Shown here piece by piece: positions 1 to 7,378 of a DNA stretch of 13,589 nucleotides; the first letter of the stretch is position 1, and every line of letters begins with the position of its first letter. Under the pieces are notes generated by a model. It did not search any database. It saw only the letters and a list, made by a program, of their open reading frames with translations, and had not been told where the DNA came from. Origin of the DNA: Thermoplasmata archaeon (GTDB lineage: Archaea > Thermoplasmatota > Thermoplasmata > Lutacidiplasmatales > UBA184); NCBI GenBank assembly GCA_030040865.1, contig JASHSX010000064.1, positions 1 through 13,589 of the forward strand, read 5' to 3'. The translations under genes were made by a program, and so were the position numbers.

Positions 1-1179
1 TCGATCATCATCGCGAAGAACCTCTGCTTCACGACGCTCTCACCCGAGGGCACGACCGTGGCGCCCTCGGGCGCCCGGTTCCTCTCGGCCGACGTTCGCC
101 GCGGGATCATCCCCGGCATCCTCTCCGAGCTGATGGCCGACCGCGCCCGGTTCCGGACCGAGGGACGCAACGCCCCCTCCCGGGAACTGCGGGAGTATTA
201 CGACGGGCTCCAGAACGCGGTCAAGATCCTGATGAACTCGTTCTACGGGGTCCTCGCGTCGAGCTTCTACCGGTTCACGAACAAGGAGATCGGCTCCGCG
301 ATCACCGCCTTCGCCCGCGAGGCGATCACCTCGATCATCCGGGACCTGGAGAAGGACGGCCACGAGGTCGTCTACTCGGACACGGACTCGGTGTTCGTGC
401 GCTCGCCCGTGCCGACGCTCGAGGGCGCCCGGGCGTTCGGCGAGCAGGTCGCCAAGCGGTTCACGCAAGCAGGGGCGACGTTCGAGTTCCAGTCGGTCTA
501 CGAGTCGTTCTTCTCCCACGGGGCGAAGAAGCGGTACGTGGGACGGACGGTCTGGCCGCAGGAGGAGGTCGTCGTCCGTGGCTACGAGACGCGCCGGACC
601 GACGCGTTCGACTTCCAGTCGGAGTCGTTGCTCGAGGTGTTCGACCTCGTCCTGAAGGGCGACACGGACGGGGCGGTCCGACGGTCCCGGGAGCTCGTCC
701 AGTCGGTGCGGGCGAAGCAGGTCCCCCCCGAGCGGCTCGTGATCGCCCGGGCGGTCCGGCCCGAGAGCGAGTACAACGAATCGACGCGCGAGGCGCTGCC
801 GTTCCTCCGGGTCTTCAAGCAGCTGCAGTCCGAGGGGTACGACGTGATCCCGGGCATGAAGGTCGCGTGGATCGTCACGAACTCCCGGGAGTCCCCCCAG
901 GCGATCGAGCCGTGGATCGAGGGCCGGGCGTTCTCGGGTGAGCCGGACTGGGAATACTACGCCGACCGGGTCGCCCAGACCCTGGCGCGCGTGACCGAGG
1001 TGTTCGACTGGGACGCCGCGGCGCTCCTGCGGGGCAGCCACCAGCAGCGGCTGGGGGCGGACGAACCGCCCGGCCGGGGCGACTCCGGACCGGCCGCGAC
1101 GCTCGACGCCCCCGTCGAGGCGCTCGCGAAGCCGGCGAAGCGGCGCGGGACCACCCGATCCCTCGCGGAGTTCCAGTAG
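1..1179 (+). CDS. polB: Family B DNA polymerase, C-terminal part (5' truncated by window edge)
   Basis: This is the palm and thumb part of a family B DNA polymerase, which copies DNA 5'->3' during replication or repair. The frame is open from base 1, so the gene starts outside the window and 392 residues are visible. In fragment numbering, SIII at residues 1-4 is the end of motif A (SLYPSII-like). Motif B (KILMNSFYG) is at 75-83, and motif C (YSDTDS), with the two metal-binding aspartates, is at 125-130. KKRY at 176-179 matches the thumb-proximal KKRY motif. Motif C reads DTDS rather than the DTDG familiar from Pyrococcus-type enzymes. The protein ends in a low-complexity tail finishing TTRSLAEFQ, which resembles a degenerate PCNA-interacting peptide. 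The missing exonuclease and N-terminal domains must lie upstream. It ends 4 bp before the convergent transporter gene. Family assignment is secure; whether it is the main replicative polymerase is not determinable here. Confidence 0.96.
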   Translation, partial: SIIIAKNLCFTTLSPEGTTVAPSGARFLSADVRRGIIPGILSELMADRARFRTEGRNAPSRELREYYDGLQNAVKILMNSFYGVLASSFYRFTNKEIGSAITAFAREAITSIIRDLEKDGHEVVYSDTDSVFVRSPVPTLEGARAFGEQVAKRFTQAGATFEFQSVYESFFSHGAKKRYVGRTVWPQEEVVVRGYETRRTDAFDFQSESLLEVFDLVLKGDTDGAVRRSRELVQSVRAKQVPPERLVIARAVRPESEYNESTREALPFLRVFKQLQSEGYDVIPGMKVAWIVTNSRESPQAIEPWIEGRAFSGEPDWEYYADRVAQTLARVTEVFDWDAAALLRGSHQQRLGADEPPGRGDSGPAATLDAPVEALAKPAKRRGTTRSLAEFQ

Positions 1180-1183
1180 GTCG

Positions 1184-2134
1184 TCAACGGACCCCGGCGT
1201 CGCCGACCGAGGGCGTCGGGGGATCGGGGGCCGACTCCTCGCGCAGGGCGAGGATCGCGCCGGTCACGGCGACCGGGATCCCGAGCACCCCGAGCCACGG
1301 GAGCGCGAGGCCGAGGAACCCCGAGGAGAGCAGGAGCGTGAACACGGGGATCCCGGTCATGAGCATCGGCGGGATGATCAGTCCGGCCCGCTCGACGGCG
1401 GCGAAGTAGCAGACCTGGGCGAGGAAGAAGCTGGTGACGCCGGTGAGGGCGAGCAGGAACAGCGGCACCGGTCGGACGGTGCCGAGCGCGGCCCATCCCC
1501 CGGGCAGCAGGGGGGCGAGGAGCGCCGTGCCGAGCGCGGCCGCGATCGCCGTCTGGCCGACCACGGCGGACGGCGGGAGACGGAGGTTCTCCCGGGCCGT
1601 GAGCAGGAAGTAGAACGCGACGCAGATCGGTACGGCCGGGACGACGAGCCAGCCCCACGTCGAGATCGCGGTGAGCCGCTGGCCGGCGACGATCGTCATC
1701 GTCCCCCCGGCCAGGCTGAGGACGAGCCCGGCGGCGAAGAGCGACGTCTGGACGTGCGCGCGGCCGATACCGAGCAGGTAGGCGACGACGATCGGCGTGA
1801 GCACGACGTCGCCGATCAGCGCGAGCAGCGAGGTGTCGACCGGACCGATGAGGTAGGTGGACGCGAGGACCGCTACCTGCATCCCGACGAGCAGCCCCGC
1901 CCGGAGGTACGCGGCCGGCTGGGCCCACAGCGCGGCGACCGTCCGGCCGTGGCCGAGCGCGGCGGCCCACGCCACGTAGGCGACCCCTCCGAAGAGGAAC
2001 GGATAGAAGAGGACGGCCGACGGGCGTGCCCCCGGCGTCGCCCAGAGGACGAACAGGTAGTACGTCGACCAGAGGAGGGCCGAGAGCAGCGCGAGGACGA
2101 TCGCGACCGCACGGATACGGGACGGGAGCACCAC
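1184..2134 (-). CDS. EamA/DMT-superfamily membrane transporter
   Basis: This is a 316-residue integral membrane protein with about ten hydrophobic segments, approximately at residues 10-32, 38-60, 78-96, 99-122, 130-151, 160-180, 188-210, 223-246, 252-273 and 276-297. It shows the internal two-fold repeat expected of EamA/RhaT-type drug/metabolite transporters. LWSTYYLF near residue 21 resembles the family's first-helix W-S/G motif. Members export or import small metabolites, and the substrate cannot be read from sequence. The start is GTG at 2134 (a second GTG follows immediately). It is supported by a CTTAAC box (2158-2163) centred about 26 nt upstream, which suggests a leaderless mRNA. It lies 52 bp downstream of purM on the same strand, but the box argues for its own promoter. 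It converges on the polymerase gene with a 4 bp gap. Family membership is fairly sure; function is open. Confidence 0.85.
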   Translation of the reverse strand: MVLPSRIRAVAIVLALLSALLWSTYYLFVLWATPGARPSAVLFYPFLFGGVAYVAWAAALGHGRTVAALWAQPAAYLRAGLLVGMQVAVLASTYLIGPVDTSLLALIGDVVLTPIVVAYLLGIGRAHVQTSLFAAGLVLSLAGGTMTIVAGQRLTAISTWGWLVVPAVPICVAFYFLLTARENLRLPPSAVVGQTAIAAALGTALLAPLLPGGWAALGTVRPVPLFLLALTGVTSFFLAQVCYFAAVERAGLIIPPMLMTGIPVFTLLLSSGFLGLALPWLGVLGIPVAVTGAILALREESAPDPPTPSVGDAGVR

Positions 2135-2157
2135 TTGGACCGGGAAGGGCTCGACGC

Positions 2158-2163
2158 CTTAAC
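2158..2163 (-). promoter_or_regulatory. TATA-like box for the EamA transporter
   Basis: An AT-rich TTAA core (read GTTAAG on the minus strand) in very GC-rich sequence. It is centred about 26 nt before the GTG start at 2134, the distance expected from an archaeal TATA box to a transcription start that coincides with the start codon. Confidence 0.55.
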
Positions 2164-2186
2164 CGTTGAGCGCGGCGGCAGTGCGG

Positions 2187-3236
2187 TCAGGCGTAGCCGT
2201 CGTACGAGAGCGACCGCGCGGGCAGGCGGACCCCCCGGCCGCGTTCGACCCGGCCGATCTCGACCGCGTCCGGGGCGCCGGAGCGGCGGAGACGGGCGAG
2301 GATCTCCGTCGCCCGGTCCCGAGCCACCACGACCACGAACCCGATCCCCATGTTGAACGTCTGGAACATCTCGTGGTCCGAGATCGGACCCAGCCCCTGG
2401 ACCCAGCGGAAGAGGGGCGGCGGATCCGGCCAACGGTCGAGCGAGAAAGCGACGTCGGCCTTCAGGCGGACCATGTTCCGCACCCCGCCGCCCGAGAGGT
2501 GCGCGAGGCCGTGGACCCCCGCCCGGTCGGCGACCGCGTCCGCGAGCTTCGCGTACATCCGCTGCGCCCGGAGGAGTTCGACCCCCACCGGCTCGCGGCC
2601 GCCGGGCCGGGGACGCTCGAGGTCGACGGCCGCGGCCGAGAGGAGCCGGCGGACGAGCGTGAATCCGTTCGCGTGGAGCCCGTTCGAGGGGATCCCGACG
2701 ACGAGGTCTCCCGGACGGATCCGATCGCCCGTGATCGGACGCCGTCCCTTCGGGAAGAACCCGAGCGCGGTGCCCCCCAGGTCGATGCCGTGCACCAGGT
2801 CCGGGACGACCGCGGTCTCGCCGCCCAGGAGGGCGCACTCCGCCGCCTCGAGCCCGCGGCGTATCCCGCGCCCGATCGCCCGGAAGCGGTCGTCGTCGGG
2901 GCGGGCGCAGACGATCGTGTCCACGAGACCGGCCGCCCGCGCCCCAACCGCCGCGAGGTCGTTCACGTTGATGCCGACGAGGTCCTCCCCGACCTCCTCC
3001 CACCGGTCCATCCGGTCGGCGAGCAGTACCTTCGTGCCGACCGTGTCCGTAGTGAGGGCGAGCGTCTCGCCCCCGATCCGGACGAGACCCGCGAAGTGAC
3101 CCGGGAGCGCCACGGGACGCCCGTGGCTCGGCGGGGCACGGTAGCGGGAGGACTCGAGGAGCGCCCGGAGCGCGGTCGCCCGGGCCCCGACGTCGACCCC
3201 GCTCTCCGCGTAGGTCCGGGGCGCGCTCGCCGACAC
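2187..3236 (-). CDS. purM: Phosphoribosylformylglycinamidine cyclo-ligase (AIR synthase)
   Basis: PurM closes the imidazole ring in de novo purine synthesis, converting FGAM and ATP to AIR in the cytoplasm. The 349-residue protein is the usual family length and keeps the landmarks in order. TYAESGVDV at 8-16 is the N-terminal signature, TDTVGTK is at 63-69 and GINVND is at 88-93. The GGET nucleotide/phosphate motif is at 138-141, SNGLHANG at 184-191, AHLSGGG at 245-251 and DHEMFQTFNMGIG at 287-299. The start is GTG at 3236; it is the only canonical start upstream of the conserved N-terminus and downstream of the TATA-like box at 3266-3273. The frame stays open far upstream of this GTG, antisense to pyrC, but that part is a GC-rich shadow. 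It is divergent from pyrC across a 90 bp gap, so two nucleotide-synthesis genes are controlled from one intergenic region. Confidence 0.95.
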   Translation of the reverse strand: MSASAPRTYAESGVDVGARATALRALLESSRYRAPPSHGRPVALPGHFAGLVRIGGETLALTTDTVGTKVLLADRMDRWEEVGEDLVGINVNDLAAVGARAAGLVDTIVCARPDDDRFRAIGRGIRRGLEAAECALLGGETAVVPDLVHGIDLGGTALGFFPKGRRPITGDRIRPGDLVVGIPSNGLHANGFTLVRRLLSAAAVDLERPRPGGREPVGVELLRAQRMYAKLADAVADRAGVHGLAHLSGGGVRNMVRLKADVAFSLDRWPDPPPLFRWVQGLGPISDHEMFQTFNMGIGFVVVVARDRATEILARLRRSGAPDAVEIGRVERGRGVRLPARSLSYDGYA

Positions 3237-3265
3237 GGGGTGCTCGGCCGGCGCACGGCGGCCCG

Positions 3266-3273
3266 GAGAAAAG
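3266..3273 (-). promoter_or_regulatory. TATA-like box for purM
   Basis: Minus-strand CTTTTCTC, the only AT-rich patch upstream of purM. It is centred about 34 nt before the GTG start, which would leave a leader of several nucleotides. It is weaker and further away than the other boxes in this window. Confidence 0.4.
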
Positions 3274-3298
3274 AGCTTGCGGGGGTCGGGCGCCGTCT

Positions 3299-3304
3299 CT
3301 TTAC
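3299..3304 (+). promoter_or_regulatory. TATA-like box for pyrC
   Basis: CTTTAC, with the TTTA core centred about 25-26 nt before the pyrC ATG at 3327. Together with the minus-strand box at 3266-3273 it makes the 90 bp purM/pyrC gap a divergent promoter region. Confidence 0.5.
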
Positions 3305-3326
3305 GAGGGACCGCGTGCGGCCGACG

Positions 3327-4673
3327 ATGCCCCGGGCCTCCCGACGTCGGCGGCCGGACGACACGGCCGCCCCGTCGATCCCGTCGGCGTGGGTCCTGGC
3401 CGGCCGGGCGTTCGTCCGGGGGAAGCTCCAGCCGATCGAGATCGCCATCGGCGAGGATGGGCGCATCGCCTCGCTCGGCCGGAACCTGCGCGGCGCGGTC
3501 CGGCACGACGTGGGGGACGCGGTGATCCTGCCGGCGGCGACGGACCTCCACGTGCACTTCCGCGACCCCGGACCGGACCCCCCGGCGGAGACGGTGGCGA
3601 CCGGCACCCAGGGCGCGGCGCTCGGCGGCGTCACGCTGGTCGGCGACATGCCGAACACCGAGCCGGCCGTGAGCACGGTCGAGATCCTGGAGAGCAAGGA
3701 GCAGCGGTTCCGCGGCAGGGCGGCCGTCGACGTGCTGCTGTATGCGAACCCATCGGACGCCGGGGCGCTCCCCGAGCTCTCCCGGCGGGCGGGCGGATTC
3801 AAGATCTACCTGGCCCCGAGCACCGGGCTCTCCGCGACGGTCCGATTCGAGGCGCTGCCCGCCCTGCTCGACCGGCTCGCGGGACTCCGGCTGCCGGTCG
3901 CGGTCCATGCGGAGGATCCGGCGCGCTTCGGGCCGGTGGAGAGGGCGCGGGACCCGGTCGGCTGGAACGCCGCCCGCCCGCCGTCGGCCGAGTCGGCCGC
4001 GCTCGACGCGCTCGAGCACGCGCCGAGCGCGCTGCGACTGCACATCGCGCACGTGACGGAGCCTGCCAGCGCCGATCGGCTGACGGAACGGGGCACCTCC
4101 TTCGAGGCGAGCCCGCACCACCTCCTCCTCGCGGCGCGGGCGGGCGACGGGCCCCGGTTCAAGGTCAATCCGCCGCTGCGCTCCGAGGCGGACCGGGCGG
4201 CGTTGTGGACCCGCTTCGCCGATGGGCGCGTACCGATGCTGGCGAGCGACCACGCCCCCCATCTCGCGGCGTCGAAGGAGACCGATTTCGACCGAGCCCC
4301 GAGCGGGATGCCGGGCGTCGAGACGATGGTGCCGCTCCTTCTGGCGAAGGTCCGCGACGGGGACCTCTCGCTCCCCGTGCTGATCGCCGCCGCCTGCGAC
4401 CGGCCCGCGCGCTGGCTGGGGCAGCCGCTGGGGCGCCTCGCGCCGGGCCACCGGGCGAACCTCCTCGTCGTCGATTTCCGGGTCCGCGCTCGGCTCCGGG
4501 GCGAGCGCCTTCGCTCGCCGAGCGGGTGGACGGCGTTCGAAGGTTGGGAGGCGATCTTCCCCCGCGAGCACTACCGCGACGGGGAGATCGTGGTCCAGGA
4601 CGGCGAGTACGTGGGCCGGCCCGACGGACGAGTCGTCCGCCCGGAGTTCGCCCCGGCGCCGGGGCCGAGCTAG
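3327..4673 (+). CDS. pyrC: Dihydroorotase
   Basis: A cytosolic amidohydrolase of 448 residues that cyclises carbamoyl-aspartate to dihydroorotate in pyrimidine synthesis. The metal-site motifs are present in order. DLHVHFRDPG has its His pair at residues 75 and 77. FKIY has Lys159 at the place of the often carbamylated lysine. HAED has His194, HIAH has His239/His242, and SDHAPH has Asp308 with His309/His312. FKVNPPLR, before the last motif, is the substrate-contact stretch typical of dihydroorotases. The ATG at 3327 is chosen because a TTTA box lies about 26 nt upstream and the frame upstream of it overlaps purM antisense. The N-terminus (residues 2-16) is a basic low-complexity stretch that may be poorly ordered. 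The 3' end overlaps dedA tail-to-tail by 4 bp. Allantoinase is a related alternative, but the divergent purM and the NPPLR motif favour dihydroorotase. Confidence 0.92.
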   Translation: MPRASRRRRPDDTAAPSIPSAWVLAGRAFVRGKLQPIEIAIGEDGRIASLGRNLRGAVRHDVGDAVILPAATDLHVHFRDPGPDPPAETVATGTQGAALGGVTLVGDMPNTEPAVSTVEILESKEQRFRGRAAVDVLLYANPSDAGALPELSRRAGGFKIYLAPSTGLSATVRFEALPALLDRLAGLRLPVAVHAEDPARFGPVERARDPVGWNAARPPSAESAALDALEHAPSALRLHIAHVTEPASADRLTERGTSFEASPHHLLLAARAGDGPRFKVNPPLRSEADRAALWTRFADGRVPMLASDHAPHLAASKETDFDRAPSGMPGVETMVPLLLAKVRDGDLSLPVLIAAACDRPARWLGQPLGRLAPGHRANLLVVDFRVRARLRGERLRSPSGWTAFEGWEAIFPREHYRDGEIVVQDGEYVGRPDGRVVRPEFAPAPGPS

Positions 4674-5347
4674 CGGACGCCGGACGGGCCGTCGGGCGGA
4701 GCCTCGGCCGGCGGTCGGGCCAGGAACTTCGGCCGGATCCATCCCAACGCCACGGCGATGAGATACGCCGCCCCCACGACGATCGCCGCGATCAGGACGA
4801 CGTCGAGGATCCCGAACTCCTGCGAGACCAGGTCCCAGTTGGAGCGCAGGACGACCCCCGCGTAGATGAGGACGACCGCGAACGGCAGCGATCCGGCCGC
4901 CGTGAAGACCCCGAAGCGCACCGGTTCCATGCGCGCCGTCCCCGCCGGGTAGCTCACGTACGCCCGGACGATCGGGAGAAGGCGCGCGATCGCGACGGTG
5001 ATCTCCCCGCGGCGCCGGAAGAAGCGGTCCATCCGGTCGAGCTGCGCCGGGTCGAGGCGCAGCTGGCCCAGCCCGAGTCCGGTGATGCGGTGCCGGCCCC
5101 ATCGGCCCACGGCGTAGGCGATGTACGCCCCCACGAGCCCGCCCGCGACGGCGACGACGACCGCCGGGACGAAGCCGTAGACCCCCTCCGCGACGAGGAA
5201 CCCGGAGAACGGCAGGATCACCTCGCTCGGGAGCGGTGGGACCCCGAAGCTCTCGACGACCATGAGGGCGAACAGCCCCGGTAGCCCGATCGTCCGCAGG
5301 ATCGAGGTGAGGACGTCCACCAGGGTCGCGACGAGGGAGAAGGTCAT
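4670..5347 (-). CDS. DedA/SNARE-associated family membrane protein
   Basis: This 225-residue inner-membrane protein belongs to the DedA (SNARE-associated, VTT-domain) family, whose members have been linked to lipid flipping and membrane-potential homeostasis. Visible marks are the GLPGLFALMVVESFGVPPLP stretch at residues 21-40 leading into SEVILPFSG, the long hydrophobic segment at 58-80, and the family signature ARLLPIVRAYVSYPAG at 121-136, with its two arginines and the AG turn. Another hydrophobic helix sits near 183-203. The C-terminus is a proline-rich cytosolic tail. The start is ATG at 5347, with a GGAG (5361-5358) ten bases upstream that could act as a ribosome-binding site. No TATA-like box is seen here. 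It lies 35 bp downstream of the small CxxC gene and is probably co-transcribed with it. The substrate is unknown. Confidence 0.9.
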   Translation of the reverse strand: MTFSLVATLVDVLTSILRTIGLPGLFALMVVESFGVPPLPSEVILPFSGFLVAEGVYGFVPAVVVAVAGGLVGAYIAYAVGRWGRHRITGLGLGQLRLDPAQLDRMDRFFRRRGEITVAIARLLPIVRAYVSYPAGTARMEPVRFGVFTAAGSLPFAVVLIYAGVVLRSNWDLVSQEFGILDVVLIAAIVVGAAYLIAVALGWIRPKFLARPPAEAPPDGPSGVR

Positions 5348-5382
5348 CCGCGCCGGACTCCACGACCCCCGGGCGATCGGGG

Positions 5383-5637
5383 CTACGAACCGCCCGCGGT
5401 CGGGAAGTGGAGACGGAACGGCACGTCGAGCTGGGCGTTCGTCCGCGTCGGGATCCCCTCGAACTCGAGCGGCGTCGAGCAGCCGCCGCAGGCGACGGCG
5501 GGCCGGAGACGGCCGAGCGTGATCGACAGCGCGATCCCGACTTCGATCTCCGAAGGCCGCTCGGCGGCCCGGGCGACCGCCCGGTGGAGCTCGTCCAACA
5601 GCGGGTCGTCGGTCGGGACCCGGGAAGGGGCGCTCAT
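5383..5637 (-). CDS. Small CxxC protein of unknown function (84 aa)
   Basis: I do not recognise this family. The 84-residue protein has a predicted helical N-terminal half (about residues 11-27), a hydrophobic strand-like stretch EIEVGIALSITLGRL (30-44), then a single CGGC motif (Cys50, Cys53), and a C-terminal part rich in strands and ending at a GGS tail. One CxxC could bind metal as a dimer or take part in thiol chemistry; that is speculation. Three features support its being real. An ATG lies at 5637, a clear CTTAAG box (5662-5667) is centred about 27-28 nt upstream, and the gene fits the gap exactly between its neighbours. It is the first gene of a likely two-gene unit with dedA, which starts 35 bp after its stop. 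An open frame continues upstream to about 6108 but runs antisense-like inside the flippase gene, so it is rejected. Confidence 0.7.
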   Translation of the reverse strand: MSAPSRVPTDDPLLDELHRAVARAAERPSEIEVGIALSITLGRLRPAVACGGCSTPLEFEGIPTRTNAQLDVPFRLHFPTAGGS

Positions 5638-5661
5638 CGGACGAACGACCGGGCGCGACCT

Positions 5662-5667
5662 CTTAAG
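5662..5667 (-). promoter_or_regulatory. TATA-like box for the CxxC gene and dedA
   Basis: Palindromic CTTAAG centred about 27-28 nt upstream of the ATG at 5637. It is an isolated AT-rich element in a GC-rich 73 bp gap and is consistent with leaderless transcription of the CxxC-dedA unit. Confidence 0.55.
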
Positions 5668-5710
5668 GAGCGCTCTCCGCCCGCGGCGCGCGCGCAGCGT
5701 TCCGCCGGGC

Positions 5711-7288
5711 TCAGAGGAGCCGACGACGTAGCCCGAGTCGCCCCAGCCGTCGCAGCCGGGGCAGCGGCCGCCCGAGCATCCGCTCCACGGCCTCGAGGAG
5801 CAGGGCGTCTCCGACGTCCACGCTGCGGGTGAACAGCACCACCAGCACGAACAGCCCCGCGATCCCGACCGCGAGGGGCGGCAGCAGGAACCGGGAGAGC
5901 GGCTCCCGGACGATCGCGAGGACGAGGGCGACCGGCACCGCCGTCGCGAGGAGAGGGAGCCAGAGATGGCGGCGGAACGGGTGGATCCCGTCGAGGAGTC
6001 CCAGCTCGAGGATCGAGAGCGCCGAGTAGGCCGCGTTGGCGCACGACCACGCGATCGCCGCGCCGACGTACCCGTACTCGGGGACAAGCGCGAACGCGAC
6101 GCCCACATCGATGAGCCCGGCGGCGACGGCGTTGTAGGCGAGGAGGCGGGTCCGGCCGTTCGCCACCTGGACCGTCGGCCCGGGACCCAGGAACGTGGTC
6201 GCGAACGCGCCGACCACGAGGATGTCGAGCGGGAGGGTGATGGTCCCGTACGGGGCCTTGTAGACGAACAGCAGGGACTCGGACGGGAGGAAGAAGAAGA
6301 CGAGGAACAGCGGGAGCGAGAAGGCGATCATCCACTTCGTGACCGTCGTGAACGTGAGCCCGACGGACGGGAGATCGTTGCGCCGAAGGAACTTCGTCGC
6401 GACGGGGAGGAAGATGTACGCCGCGGCGCTCACGCCGACCTGGATCAGCCGCGCGAGCGTGAGCGACGCGGTGTACGTCCCGACCTCGCTCGAGTGGTAG
6501 AGCCCCAGCACGAGGGTGTCGCCGTAGCCGGTCAGGGTGCTCATGAACCCGACGACGAACAGCGGGAGCGCGAAGAGCAGCAGCTTGCGCAGCGCGCCCG
6601 GCGCGGTGGGACCGGCCGGGAGCCGGCGTGGGAGCTGCCGCAGCGTGTAGACCGTGAGGCACGCGAGACCGGCCACGTTCGCGGCCGCGTAGGCCGCGAG
6701 CGCCCCCACGTAGCTTACCGCGTGCGGCGGGAGGGCGATGACGATGGCGAGCGCGGCGACGAACAGGGCGGGGGTGATCACCTGGACGAACACCGCGTTG
6801 GGAACGACGTCCTCGTATCCCTGGAAGATCGACGCGATGAGCGTCGAGACGACCGAGGTCGCGATCGTGATCGCGAAGAACTGCAGGGAGAGGGTGAGGT
6901 CGGCGGCCGAGAGGTTCGACGAGCTCAGGGCGACGCCGATCGGTCCGGCGAAGACGTAGAGCACCACCGCCCCGGCGATCCCGCTCGCCGCCCCGACCGC
7001 GAGCGTCCCGCGGACCATCGTGCGCCGGTCGGCGTCGGAGCTCGTGAACGGGAGGCTCCGCGCGATCGCGTTGGGAAGACCGAGCGTGCCGATCGCCGAG
7101 AGGACCGCGGAGAACGTGAGCGCCAGCGAGAAGGCGTTCCACTCGCCCTGGGAGATCCCGTCGACGACGATCACCCGGGAGACGAAGCTGATCCCGACGT
7201 ACGCGAGCGCCGCGACGAGGAGGAACAGCGTCCCGCGGGTCACGCTGGACAGGCCCTCCCGGACCTCGTCGCCGGAGGTGCTCACCAC
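5711..7288 (-). CDS. Polysaccharide biosynthesis/flippase-type multispanning membrane protein (MOP superfamily)
   Basis: A 525-residue membrane protein with about 14 hydrophobic segments, the size and helix count of Wzx/RfbX-like oligosaccharide or lipid-linked sugar flippases of the MOP superfamily. The first helix region (residues 16-42) has the family's TRGTLFLLVAALAYVGISF pattern. It is followed by a GLPNAIAR loop near residues 69-76, equivalent to the conserved G-L-x-x-A/S motif of the second helix, and by IFQGYEDVVPNA near 158-169. The tail after residue about 500 is strongly basic, ending RLGRLGLRRRLL, as expected on the cytoplasmic side. In archaea such proteins usually serve surface glycan or N-glycan assembly, but no glycosyltransferase lies in the window to support a specific substrate. 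The start is GTG at 7288, the most upstream possible start, with a second GTG directly after. A TATTTA box lies about 35 nt upstream. Family is fairly sure; substrate is unknown. Confidence 0.83.
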   Translation of the reverse strand: MVSTSGDEVREGLSSVTRGTLFLLVAALAYVGISFVSRVIVVDGISQGEWNAFSLALTFSAVLSAIGTLGLPNAIARSLPFTSSDADRRTMVRGTLAVGAASGIAGAVVLYVFAGPIGVALSSSNLSAADLTLSLQFFAITIATSVVSTLIASIFQGYEDVVPNAVFVQVITPALFVAALAIVIALPPHAVSYVGALAAYAAANVAGLACLTVYTLRQLPRRLPAGPTAPGALRKLLLFALPLFVVGFMSTLTGYGDTLVLGLYHSSEVGTYTASLTLARLIQVGVSAAAYIFLPVATKFLRRNDLPSVGLTFTTVTKWMIAFSLPLFLVFFFLPSESLLFVYKAPYGTITLPLDILVVGAFATTFLGPGPTVQVANGRTRLLAYNAVAAGLIDVGVAFALVPEYGYVGAAIAWSCANAAYSALSILELGLLDGIHPFRRHLWLPLLATAVPVALVLAIVREPLSRFLLPPLAVGIAGLFVLVVLFTRSVDVGDALLLEAVERMLGRPLPRLRRLGRLGLRRRLL

Positions 7289-7320
7289 GCGTCGCCCGCT
7301 CTGAGGCTGCCGAGGGACGG

Positions 7321-7326
7321 TAAATA
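7321..7326 (-). promoter_or_regulatory. TATA-like box for the flippase gene
   Basis: Minus-strand TATTTA, the most AT-rich hexamer in the 90 bp korB-flippase gap. It is centred about 35 nt before the GTG at 7288, implying a leader of roughly nine nucleotides. Confidence 0.5.
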
Positions 7327-7340
7327 CGTAGCGATTTGCG

Positions 7341-7375
7341 GGTAGCGGGTGGCTTCGGCCCTCGACCCGCGAACC
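7341..7375. other. Inverted repeat / hairpin just after korB
   Basis: GCGGGT (7345-7350) pairs with ACCCGC (7365-7370). The stem extends through GGT (7341-7343) and ACC (7373-7375) across a small internal loop. Inside it a second perfect small hairpin, GGC-TTCG-GCC, occupies 7351-7360. It begins four bases beyond the korB stop on the minus strand, so it could end or stabilise the korAB message. No T-run follows, so a terminator role is not shown; chance pairing in GC-rich DNA is possible. Confidence 0.35.
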
Positions 7376-7378
7376 ACC

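Noticed and set aside
2166..3326. N-terminal extension of the pyrC frame over about 390 codons
   Set aside because: It is antisense to purM with no recognisable domain; the ATG at 3327 has a promoter-like box at the right distance and gives the usual dihydroorotase length.
2187..5363. A 1058-codon minus-strand open frame running through pyrC and dedA into purM
   Set aside because: Only the part from 3236 to 2187 (purM) looks like protein; the rest is antisense to pyrC and out of frame with dedA, is Arg/Gly/Pro-rich, and is explained by few stop codons in GC-rich DNA.
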